18,726 nucleotides of DNA. It comes from G020348385 sp964580235 (GTDB lineage: Bacteria > Acidobacteriota > Aminicenantia > Aminicenantales > Aminicenantaceae). Below, one piece after another: positions 7,712 through 14,534 of the stretch; within the stretch, counting starts at the first letter, position 1; every line of letters begins with the position of its first letter. A program made the position numbers and the translations under genes. Where the stretch lies: positions 1-18,726 of the forward strand of contig CAZOJY010000070.1 of the NCBI GenBank assembly GCA_964580235.1. Reading direction: 5' to 3'. Below the pieces are notes generated by a model. It saw nothing but the letters and a program-made list of their open reading frames with translations, was not told where the DNA came from and did not search any database.

Positions 7712-9400
7712 ATGAAAAATAAAATATGGATATATTTTCTCACCAGCGTTAGTCTGGCTACAATTATCGCCTGCGGCAGGCCGGCACCGGCTGATCTAGT
7801 TCTGCATGGCGGAAAAGTTGTGACAGTGGACGAAAAATTTTCGATCCATGAAGCTTTGGCTGTCCGGGGAGATAGGATTGTATTTGTCGGCAGCAACCAA
7901 GATGTCGAAAAATATATCCTTCCCAGCACAACGGTGATGGACTTGAAAGGACAGCTCGTACTTCCAGGTTTGATAGACGCCCATGCCCACCTCCACAGCC
8001 TGGGTGACGAACTCACATCCTTGAATGTCACAGGAACCACAAGCTATCAAGAAATCATCGATATCGTCGCGATCAGAGTCCAATCCACACAACCGGGAAG
8101 ATGGATTGTGGGTGGACGCTGGGATCAAAACGATTGGGAGGATCATGCTTTTCCCGTGCATGATCCTCTAAGCGAAGCGTCTCCCGACAATCCTGTTTAT
8201 TTGATAAGAATCGATGGGAACGCCGCTTTCGCCAACCAAAAAGCCCTAGAAATCGCCGGTATCACAAAAGACACCCCTGATCCTGTGGGCGGCTTTATCA
8301 TCCGCAAAGAAAACGGCGAACCCACAGGTGTCCTGGTTAACAGGGCCATGAACCTTGTATCGGATAATATCCCCCCAGATTCTGATGAACAGTTCAAACA
8401 AAAATTTCTCAAAGCAGTCCGAAGCTGTCTCTCGGTCGGCCTGACGGGAGTCCATGAGGCAGGAATCGGTTCCCGACACATCGATCTCTACAAAAACCTC
8501 GTCGATAACGGCCAGCTAAACATGCGCGTTTATGCCATGCTGGGAGAAGAAAAGGATCTCCCTTTGGATATGGATCTGGCAGCCTATTTCAAGAAACAGC
8601 GTATCGAACAGTACGGTCATCACATGCTTTCAGTCAGGAGCATTAAACTTTTTTTCGACGGAGCGCTTGGCTCCAGAGGGGCCGCATTCTTTAAGCCTTA
8701 TGCAGACGATCCAGATAATACAGGCTTGCTCAGAATCACGCCCGAATACATCACCGCCATTTCCAAAGCTGCCCTAGAAGCCGACATGGGGGTAAACATT
8801 CACTGCATCGGAATCCGCGGAAACCGCCTCTGCCTCGAGGCTTTCGAAAAAGCCTTGAAAGAGAATCTTAAGCCCGGCCACCGCTTCCGCATCGAGCATG
8901 CCCAGATTGTTGAGCCACAGGATGTTGAAAAGTTTGTATCACTCGGAATCATCCCTGCGATGCAGCCCACACACTGCACCTCGGACATGTCCTTTGTGGA
9001 AGACAGGATCGGAGGAGAGCGGGCCAAAGGAGCCTACGCCTGGCGCTGGTTTCTCGATGCCGGCCTGATCATACCGTGCGGGTCTGATTTTCCCGTTGAG
9101 TCGAACAATCCCCTCCTGGGAATATATGCAGCGGTAACCCGCCAGGATCCCAAGGGTTGGCCCGAAGGCGGATGGCATCCCGAACAGCGCATGACAATCC
9201 AAGAGGCCGTTAAAGGTTTTACCATTTGGGCGGCCTATGCGGCCTTTCAGGAAGATGTTCTCGGCTCGATCGAAGTGGGCAAATATGCGGATTTCACTGT
9301 CCTGGACAAAGACATCCTGGAAATCGACCCGAAAGAGATTCTCACAACGAAAACCGTATACACCATTGTCGGCGGCCAAATCCGCTACCGGAAAAAATAG
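7712..9400 (+). CDS. Amidohydrolase-3 family (YtcJ-like) lipoprotein
   Basis: The 562-residue protein begins with a lipoprotein signal peptide; TIIAC places the lipidated cysteine at residue 21. The metal-dependent hydrolase core follows, with the DAHAHLH motif (H91, H93), the likely carboxylated or bridging K312 in IKLFFDGALGSRGA, H364, H396 in RIEHAQ and D459 in GSDFPVE. The flanking beta-sandwich is recognisable from DLVLHGGKVVTVDE at the start and GKYADFTVLDKDILEI at the end. YtcJ-like enzymes hydrolyse amides or related bonds; the substrate is unknown. It should sit in the inner or outer membrane facing the periplasm. AGAGGAGG lies just upstream. A weak promoter (TTGAAT 7631-7636, TATATT 7652-7657, 15-bp spacer) may drive it, divergent from the MaoC-like gene. 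Confidence 0.93.
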   Translation: MKNKIWIYFLTSVSLATIIACGRPAPADLVLHGGKVVTVDEKFSIHEALAVRGDRIVFVGSNQDVEKYILPSTTVMDLKGQLVLPGLIDAHAHLHSLGDELTSLNVTGTTSYQEIIDIVAIRVQSTQPGRWIVGGRWDQNDWEDHAFPVHDPLSEASPDNPVYLIRIDGNAAFANQKALEIAGITKDTPDPVGGFIIRKENGEPTGVLVNRAMNLVSDNIPPDSDEQFKQKFLKAVRSCLSVGLTGVHEAGIGSRHIDLYKNLVDNGQLNMRVYAMLGEEKDLPLDMDLAAYFKKQRIEQYGHHMLSVRSIKLFFDGALGSRGAAFFKPYADDPDNTGLLRITPEYITAISKAALEADMGVNIHCIGIRGNRLCLEAFEKALKENLKPGHRFRIEHAQIVEPQDVEKFVSLGIIPAMQPTHCTSDMSFVEDRIGGERAKGAYAWRWFLDAGLIIPCGSDFPVESNNPLLGIYAAVTRQDPKGWPEGGWHPEQRMTIQEAVKGFTIWAAYAAFQEDVLGSIEVGKYADFTVLDKDILEIDPKEILTTKTVYTIVGGQIRYRKK

Positions 9401-9437
9401 AACCGTCCCATTTATCCTCCCCTTTTGCTTTGAGCTC

Positions 9438-9466
9438 TTGACAATCCCCTGAGAATTGGGTAAACT
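9438..9466 (+). promoter_or_regulatory. Promoter of rpsU
   Basis: TTGACA (9438-9443) and TAAACT (9461-9466) are separated by 17 bp, 37 bp past the amidohydrolase stop. The transcript would start near 9473, just ahead of the ribosome site at 9481-9492. This suggests rpsU has its own promoter rather than reading through from upstream. Confidence 0.6.
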
Positions 9467-9480
9467 CTCCCATCATCTTA

Positions 9481-9492
9481 TAAGGAGGTGAT
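9481..9492 (+). promoter_or_regulatory. Full-length Shine-Dalgarno sequence of rpsU
   Basis: TAAGGAGGTGAT is complementary to all 12 terminal bases of the canonical bacterial 16S rRNA tail (AUCACCUCCUUA). The GGAGG core lies 8 nt before the TTG start at 9497. It decides the start codon: the in-frame GTG at 9488 is inside the Shine-Dalgarno sequence and cannot be the start. Confidence 0.85.
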
Positions 9493-9496
9493 TTTT

Positions 9497-9706
9497 TTGG
9501 CATTTGTCGTTGTGGAAGAAGGCGAATCGGTCGAGAGCGCACTCAAAAGATTCAAGCGAAAGGTCCAGCAGGAAGCGATAATCAAAGAGATCAAAAAGCA
9601 CTCCGTCTACTACAAACCAGGTGAAAAGAGACGGATGAAGGATGCCCAAGCTCGCAAACGCATGAGAAGACGCCTGAAAAGAGAACGGGAATTCGAATAT
9701 TATTAA
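9497..9706 (+). CDS. rpsU: 30S ribosomal protein bS21
   Basis: The 69-residue, very basic protein reads AFVVVEEGESVESALKRFKR, then KKHSVYYKPGEKRRMK and an arginine-rich helix (RKRMRRRLKRER). This is the characteristic sequence of bS21, which binds the 30S platform next to the 16S 3' end and helps mRNA recruitment. The start is TTG at 9497, positioned by the exceptional Shine-Dalgarno sequence at 9481-9492. It has its own promoter (9438-9466). A rare start codon behind a maximal anti-SD match hints at tuned or autogenous expression, although that is inference. An AT-rich gap of 95 bp follows before lipA. Confidence 0.96.
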   Translation: MAFVVVEEGESVESALKRFKRKVQQEAIIKEIKKHSVYYKPGEKRRMKDAQARKRMRRRLKREREFEYY

Positions 9707-9801
9707 TTATTATCTGTAAATTGATAATATTATTTCCTTCCTTATAAAAAATTGCGGTAAAAAGATATCGAGATTTATTTTTGCTTTAGAAAAGTAGTAT
9801 T

Positions 9802-10689
9802 TTGTCTTCATCAGAATTACAGACCAAAAAAAAGCCCTCCTGGCTCAAAGTAAAATTCCCCTCACATCAAAACTTTTTTCAGGTTTCTCATCTCCTCAAA
9901 GAGGGCCACATCCACACGATCTGCCAGAGCGCCAAATGCCCGAACATTGCAGAATGCTGGACACACCGTACGGCCAGTTTTCTGATCCTCGGAGACACAT
10001 GCACCCGCTGCTGTTCCTTTTGTGCTGTGAAAAAAGGCTCCCCTTCCCCTGCCCCCAAAGATGAAGCTTCCCGAATTGCCGATGCCGCCTCTTCCATGGG
10101 CCTTCACTATGTGGTGATCACATCTGTTACCCGAGATGATCTTTCAGACGGAGGAGCATCTCTTTTTGTCGAAACGATAAAGACCGTTAAGCAGAAAATC
10201 CCGACAGCAAAAATTGAAGTCTTGACCCCGGATTTCAACGGAAGCGCTGGAGCATTGATGACCGTTGTGGCTGCACATCCTGATATTTTTAATCATAATA
10301 TCGAGGTTCCTGAGAAATTGTATCCATCCATTAACAGACCTGTTGAAAACTACAAGCGCTCTCTCAAAGTATTGGAACGGGTCAAAGAATGCGGCACCAT
10401 CACCAAGTCAGGGATGATGATAGGACTGGGGGAAACAACAGAGGAAATTCTCTATACATTCTCCGACCTTCGACGAATGGGGTGCAATTTGCTCACTATC
10501 GGGCAATATCTGCAGCCGTCCAGAGTCAATGCTCCTGTGAAAAAGTATTATTCCCCGTTGGAATTCGAGCAGCTAAAAAAAATCGCTCTGGACTTTGGAT
10601 TCGATGAAGTCGAAGCAGGCCCTCTTGTGCGAAGCTCTTACAGAGCTCACAAGATGTACAGAGAATTTTTTAAAACACGGACTCAATAA
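9802..10689 (+). CDS. lipA: Lipoyl synthase (radical SAM)
   Basis: LipA inserts two sulfurs into the octanoyl chain on lipoyl-domain proteins using S-adenosylmethionine and two 4Fe-4S clusters. The 295-residue protein carries the auxiliary-cluster cysteines C41, C46 and C52 (CQSAKCPNIAEC), the radical SAM CX3CX2C motif at C67, C71 and C74, and the family's C-terminal VEAGPLVRSSYRAHKMY with the cluster-ligating serine. An in-frame TAG at 9787 leaves TTG 9802 as the only sensible start; the ribosome site is weak. No lipB or other lipoylation gene lies beside it. The phosphoesterase gene begins 2 nt after its stop, so the two are probably co-transcribed. Confidence 0.96.
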   Translation: MSSSELQTKKKPSWLKVKFPSHQNFFQVSHLLKEGHIHTICQSAKCPNIAECWTHRTASFLILGDTCTRCCSFCAVKKGSPSPAPKDEASRIADAASSMGLHYVVITSVTRDDLSDGGASLFVETIKTVKQKIPTAKIEVLTPDFNGSAGALMTVVAAHPDIFNHNIEVPEKLYPSINRPVENYKRSLKVLERVKECGTITKSGMMIGLGETTEEILYTFSDLRRMGCNLLTIGQYLQPSRVNAPVKKYYSPLEFEQLKKIALDFGFDEVEAGPLVRSSYRAHKMYREFFKTRTQ

Positions 10690-10691
10690 GC

Positions 10692-11432
10692 ATGCGATAT
10701 TTCATTTTCACAGACATTCACGGAAATATGGAAGCCTTCCTGGCCTTCCTCAAATTCGCACAAAAACACAAAGTCGATTATTACCTCTTCCTCGGAGATT
10801 TGGTCGGATATGGCGCATCTCCGAACGAGACCATCCAGAAAATTCGCCTCCTCAAGCCCATATCCACGATAAGAGGAAACCATGACAAAGCTGTCTGCGG
10901 CCTGGACACGGTGCAGACATTTAATCCGATTGCAGCCTCTGCCATTCATTGGACAAGAGAACAAATCATCAAAAAGAACATGAGTTATCTCTGCAAGCTG
11001 AAGCAGGGACCGATGATAGTGAACAAGGATATCATGATCTGCCATGGGGCTCCTTTTGATGAAGACCATTACATCTTCGGGGAATTCGATGCTTCCGAGG
11101 CTTTCCTTCATATTCCTGTCCAAATCTGTTTTTTTGGACACACGCATTTTCCATTTGTTTATGAGGAAAAAGACCATATCGTCGAAGGAACATTCCTGAC
11201 CGGAGATAACAACGAAATAAAGATCGAGAAAGGCGTACGATATCTGATCAATCCGGGTTCCATCGGGCAGCCTCGCGACAGAAATCCGCTTGCAGCCTGT
11301 GCAATCTACGACTCCACAGCGAAAAAAATCAGATTCTTCCGTTTTCCCTACGATATCGAAAAGGCCCAGAAAAGAATCATAGGGGCAGGATTACCTCCAG
11401 CGCTGGCTGAAAGATTATCCGTTGGAATCTAA
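10692..11432 (+). CDS. Calcineurin-like metallophosphoesterase
   Basis: The 246-residue protein has every block of the two-metal phosphoesterase family: TDIHGN (D8, H10), FLGDLVGYG, RGNHD, ICHGAP and GHTHFPF, ending with the typical LINPGSIGQPRDRNP. Soluble relatives hydrolyse phosphodiesters, nucleotides or phosphoproteins; the substrate is not evident. It starts 2 nt after lipA without a clear ribosome site of its own, so translation is probably coupled to lipA. Its stop overlaps the DUF1848 stop on the other strand by 3-4 bases (TAA/TAG share the CTAA at 11429-11432). A link to lipoate metabolism is not established. Confidence 0.9.
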   Translation: MRYFIFTDIHGNMEAFLAFLKFAQKHKVDYYLFLGDLVGYGASPNETIQKIRLLKPISTIRGNHDKAVCGLDTVQTFNPIAASAIHWTREQIIKKNMSYLCKLKQGPMIVNKDIMICHGAPFDEDHYIFGEFDASEAFLHIPVQICFFGHTHFPFVYEEKDHIVEGTFLTGDNNEIKIEKGVRYLINPGSIGQPRDRNPLAACAIYDSTAKKIRFFRFPYDIEKAQKRIIGAGLPPALAERLSVGI

Positions 11433-12274
11433 GTCTTGGGGTTGGCATAACAATAGATGCAGCAATGAGGACAAAACTGCGTATAACTTCCAATATCCAC
11501 TGAATCTGTGCAGTGGCATTCCGCCCTCTGCGTCTTATCTTTGGCTATAGAAACGGCCTCTCCATCCGGATGGAGTTTCTGGAGGAAAAGGCCATCGATG
11601 CAAGAAGAGGGGCGGATTTCCGGAATTTCAGCAAGAAAATCCTGACCGCAAGAGTGCAGACTGAGTCCCCACTCTCGCGCCACTTTGATAAGATAATGGA
11701 CATCCTGTATTTTTTGCTCTCTGGGAGGATCGATGTAGTGAAAACCATGTTTTGCCGCCCGCCTTTTTGCTTTTCGGTACCATTGAGCAAAGCTAATCCG
11801 GATGTTTTTGATCCCAGATTTTTGGAGCGATGGTGCGATTTTTTTAAAAATCTGGAGATTTGTGTGGACCTCGCCTCCTTCCTCCCAATAAACGATGGGA
11901 TCAAAACGGACAGTGACTCTTTCAGGCATATCCGCGATTTCCACCAAATGCCCGAGTTTTAAAACAGATGTTTGGTAAGGCGGAACGTCGCGCTCGATGA
12001 AGGTATCCCCCATACCAGTGATCGTGAAGTGGCAGTAGAGCTGATCGTATTTCTGGAGCAGGTTTTTCAATCCGGCCCGGTTGCCGAATATGTTTGTAAA
12101 ATTTTTCGACCAGAGGACAATGGTATGAACAACAGTCGGGCTCAAATTAACTGTGTAGGAGTGCCCGGACGGCCCATGCACCGTCGCCTTCTCTTTATTG
12201 AGGACAGAGGCAAACCACTCAGGGAAAAATGCCACCAGGTCGGTTCTCCGGGAAGCACTGATTACTTTTTTCAT
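11429..12274 (-). CDS. DUF1848 protein with C-terminal radical-SAM-like cysteine motif
   Basis: The 281-residue protein opens KKVISASRRTDLVAFFPEWF, the hallmark of DUF1848. It continues with TIVLWSKNFTN, a QLYCHFTITGMG strand and RVTVRFDPIVYW, as in radical-SAM-like barrels. At the very C-terminus lies DIGSYTQFCPHCCIYCYANP, giving CX3CX2C at C268, C272 and C275, preceded by two more cysteines in ECHC. Radical SAM enzymes normally have this motif at the N-terminus, so DUF1848 looks circularly permuted; Pfam has noted this similarity. The reaction is unknown. ATG 12274 is preferred; a TTG at 12289 could add five residues. No clear ribosome site is visible for either. Confidence 0.85.
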   Translation of the reverse strand: MKKVISASRRTDLVAFFPEWFASVLNKEKATVHGPSGHSYTVNLSPTVVHTIVLWSKNFTNIFGNRAGLKNLLQKYDQLYCHFTITGMGDTFIERDVPPYQTSVLKLGHLVEIADMPERVTVRFDPIVYWEEGGEVHTNLQIFKKIAPSLQKSGIKNIRISFAQWYRKAKRRAAKHGFHYIDPPREQKIQDVHYLIKVAREWGLSLHSCGQDFLAEIPEIRPSSCIDGLFLQKLHPDGEAVSIAKDKTQRAECHCTDSVDIGSYTQFCPHCCIYCYANPKT

Positions 12275-12305
12275 AGTTTTGAAGGACAAATAAATTTACT
12301 CATTT

Positions 12306-12335
12306 ATTTTATCCGATCAAAGCGTACAAGAACAA
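12306..12335 (-). promoter_or_regulatory. Possible promoter of the DUF1848 gene
   Basis: On the minus strand TTGTTC (12335-12330) and TAAAAT (12311-12306) are separated by 18 bp. The -10 matches 5 of 6 bases and the -35 matches 4 of 6. The predicted leader to ATG 12274 is about 25 nt. Confidence 0.4.
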
Positions 12336-12361
12336 ACTCTCTTATTCCACTACAATCCTAG

Positions 12362-12458
12362 CCTGAATTATTTACGAGTTAAACCACCCCACTCTGCTTC
12401 CGCATAAAGGTTGTAACAAAGCAGCGGCCAATGATACTGTATTTATAAATAATTCAGG
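12362..12458. repeat. 97-bp element with perfect 13-bp terminal inverted repeats
   Basis: CCTGAATTATTTA (12362-12374) recurs exactly inverted as TAAATAATTCAGG (12446-12458), with 71 bp between. Inside, CTGCTT and AAGCAG can form a nested 6-bp stem. It lies between the divergent DUF1848 gene and the MinD-like operon, just upstream of that operon's promoter. It could be a MITE-like or REP-like element, or a structured RNA or regulatory region. I see no target-site duplication and no second copy in this window. Confidence 0.6.
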
Positions 12459-12467
12459 GAATTTAAT

Positions 12468-12495
12468 TTGACGTGAGTGCCACATCTAGTAAAAT
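12468..12495 (+). promoter_or_regulatory. Promoter of the MinD-like / LptB-like operon
   Basis: TTGACG (12468-12473) and TAAAAT (12490-12495) are separated by 16 bp, each matching 5 of 6 consensus bases. The start of transcription would be near 12502, about 18 nt before the ATG at 12520. The only purine-rich ribosome site (AGGGA, 12501-12505) is at or near the transcript start. Confidence 0.6.
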
Positions 12496-12519
12496 ATAGA
12501 AGGGACAATTAAACGCAAA

Positions 12520-13455
12520 ATGGCAAAACAATCTCAAACAAGAGCGCCCAAAGTATGGGTGGTCGGCGGAGGCAAAGGTGGTACAGGTAAAACCTTTCTG
12601 TCAAGCAGCCTGGGTATCTACCTTTCGGAGAGAAGGGAAAAAGATGTCGTCTTGTTAGATGCCGACTTCGGCGGTGCCAATCTCCATTCGGTTTTCGGGA
12701 TCAAACAGCCGGAAAAATCACTGAACGCTTTTTTCGAGCTCAAGGTTCCCTTGGAGGAACTCCGGATCGAAACCGGGATCAAAAACCTTTCTCTGGTGGC
12801 CGGGGACATTCATTCTCTTTCTGCTGACAACATCCGGTTTACCCAAAAGAAAAAACTCTTCCGCCATATTAAACAATTGAATACGCGGTATGTTCTCCTC
12901 GATGTCGGAGGCGGCAGCCATTACAACATCATCGACACCTTTCTGTTTGCCGATAAAGGAATCGCAGTTATGACGCCAGATATTCTTGCCGTAGAAAATA
13001 TGTACCAGTTCATGAAAAATGTGATCTACAGAAAATTGCGGATGACGCTCAGATTCTACGGCTTTAAGGGCCTAGCGCAAGAAACCTGGACAAGGAGAGA
13101 ACTAAATAAAATCAGCAACATCCGCGAGCTGCTCGATTTTTTTACACATTTCCCTCAAACAAGAGATATCATCCATGAAGCCTTTTCTGGATTCAAGATT
13201 TACCTGATCCTTAACAAAGTCAGAAGCATGCAGGATATCTATCTTGGAGCTTCGATAAAAAGCACCTTTCAGAAGTATTTGGGAATGGACACACAGTATG
13301 TGGGATTTCTGGAATTTGACGACTCCATCTGGAAGTCCACCCGCCAGCAGAAACCTTTCTTGATGCATCATGGGGAATCCCGTTTTGCAACAGAAATCGA
13401 ACTCTTCACCGAAAATCTGTTGCGCGGAAACGAAATAAACCTCTGGGATGAGTAA
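12520..13455 (+). CDS. MinD/ParA-family (FlhG-like) ATPase
   Basis: This 311-residue P-loop ATPase has the deviant Walker A GGKGGTGKT (signature K19, K24), the LLDADFGGANLHSVFGI switch-I region and LLDVGGG in place of the usual Walker B. PDILAVENMYQFMKNVIYRKLR then marks the MinD/FlhG-like subgroup, common in deltaproteobacteria and acidobacteria. Members dimerise on ATP and position partners on membranes or at poles; no C-terminal amphipathic membrane helix is obvious, so the partner probably provides localisation. The next gene begins 2 nt after the stop, strongly implying a shared job with the J-like/LptB-like ATPase. There are no flagellar or division genes nearby to assign a classical FlhG or MinD role. 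Confidence 0.88.
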   Translation: MAKQSQTRAPKVWVVGGGKGGTGKTFLSSSLGIYLSERREKDVVLLDADFGGANLHSVFGIKQPEKSLNAFFELKVPLEELRIETGIKNLSLVAGDIHSLSADNIRFTQKKKLFRHIKQLNTRYVLLDVGGGSHYNIIDTFLFADKGIAVMTPDILAVENMYQFMKNVIYRKLRMTLRFYGFKGLAQETWTRRELNKISNIRELLDFFTHFPQTRDIIHEAFSGFKIYLILNKVRSMQDIYLGASIKSTFQKYLGMDTQYVGFLEFDDSIWKSTRQQKPFLMHHGESRFATEIELFTENLLRGNEINLWDE

Positions 13456-13457
13456 AT

Positions 13458-14534
13458 ATGTCGAGAGAGGAATTTCAAAAATATCTGGAGATGCTCGAGT
13501 TAGACCCGGATGCCTCCCTGGCAGAGATAAAAAAATCCTATCTGCATCTGAAAAGACTTTACTCCACAGAGTCTATCGTCATCTCCCCGATTGCAGACGA
13601 ATTTCCAGAAGAAAAGCGCAGAGATATTCTCCATCAGATCGAAGAGGCTTATGCTAATCTTCTGGCACTTCTTGAAAAAGAAGACAAAAAAATCCTGAAA
13701 AAAGAAAAAAAAATCACATTCGACATCGATATAACAGAGAGAGAAGAGACGCCGCTTCGGCATATCGAAAAACTGTTGAAACAGGCCGGGTCGATCCTCA
13801 AGGCCAAAAACTTGCAAAAAAGTTTTAGCAACCGGGCGGTTGTCAAAGGCGTGGACCTTCAAGTTCGCTCGGGTGAAATCATCGGTCTATTAGGCAGAAA
13901 CGGGGCCGGCAAGACCACAACTTTCTTGATGATCGCCGGTTTGCTAAAGCCGGATGACGGGGGGCTTTACCTCGACAATTCCGATATTTCCACATTTTCC
14001 ACACACCAGCGAGCTATTCGAGGCATAACATATCTTCCTCAGGAAAATTCTGTCTTCCTCAAGACTTCGGTGGAAAACAACCTGAAGATGGTTTGGGAAC
14101 TCATGGGAGACAAAAAGAAAGAACGGAGGAAATTGGCCAAACAACTCCTGGAAGAACTCGGGCTTGAAAGCCAGTCCCATCAGAAGGCCTACAGCCTCTC
14201 TGGCGGAGAGCGGAGGAAGCTGGAAATCTGCCGCGCCCTCCTCTTGAAGCCGAAGTTTCTCCTGTTGGACGAGCCTTTTACAGGAATCGATCCCCTCACC
14301 ATAATCAATCTTCAAAAAATCCTGATCAAATTGAGAAACAAGGGCATTGGTGTCGTTCTCTCCGATCACAACGTGAGGGATACTTTCAGAATCACCGACC
14401 GCGCTTATGTCATGGATGAAGGAGAAATCCTCGTGGAGGGCAATCCTCAGGAAGTGGCATCGAGCAAAGTGGCAAAAAAAAACTTCTTGGGGGAGGATTT
14501 CAAGCTGGGTGAGGAAGTGACTTATTCCTCATGA
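13458..14534 (+). CDS. LptB-like ABC ATPase with N-terminal degenerate J-like domain
   Basis: Residues from about 110 on form an ABC ATPase closest to LptB, the motor for lipopolysaccharide export. It has Walker A GRNGAGKTT (146-154), a YLPQENSVF Q-loop, LSGGERRKLEICRALL (signature 247-251), LLLDEPFTGIDP (D271, E272) and DHNV with H304, and ends KKNFLGEDFKL. LptB is about 240 residues; here an extra ~110-residue N-terminus precedes it. That part reads like a J-domain: YLEMLELDPDASLAEIKKSY, then RDILHQIEEAYANLLALL. HPD is absent; LYSTES stands in its place, so Hsp70 stimulation is unlikely. It is coupled to the MinD-like gene 2 nt upstream and converges on the zinc-ribbon gene with a 13-bp overlap. 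No permease (lptF/lptG) or lptA/lptC gene is adjacent. Confidence 0.88.
   Translation: MSREEFQKYLEMLELDPDASLAEIKKSYLHLKRLYSTESIVISPIADEFPEEKRRDILHQIEEAYANLLALLEKEDKKILKKEKKITFDIDITEREETPLRHIEKLLKQAGSILKAKNLQKSFSNRAVVKGVDLQVRSGEIIGLLGRNGAGKTTTFLMIAGLLKPDDGGLYLDNSDISTFSTHQRAIRGITYLPQENSVFLKTSVENNLKMVWELMGDKKKERRKLAKQLLEELGLESQSHQKAYSLSGGERRKLEICRALLLKPKFLLLDEPFTGIDPLTIINLQKILIKLRNKGIGVVLSDHNVRDTFRITDRAYVMDEGEILVEGNPQEVASSKVAKKNFLGEDFKLGEEVTYSS

Noticed and set aside
12520..13455. Plasmid or chromosome partition ParA
   Set aside because: There is no parB or parS-like repeat nearby; the FlhG/MinD-like motifs and the coupled LptB-like gene point elsewhere.
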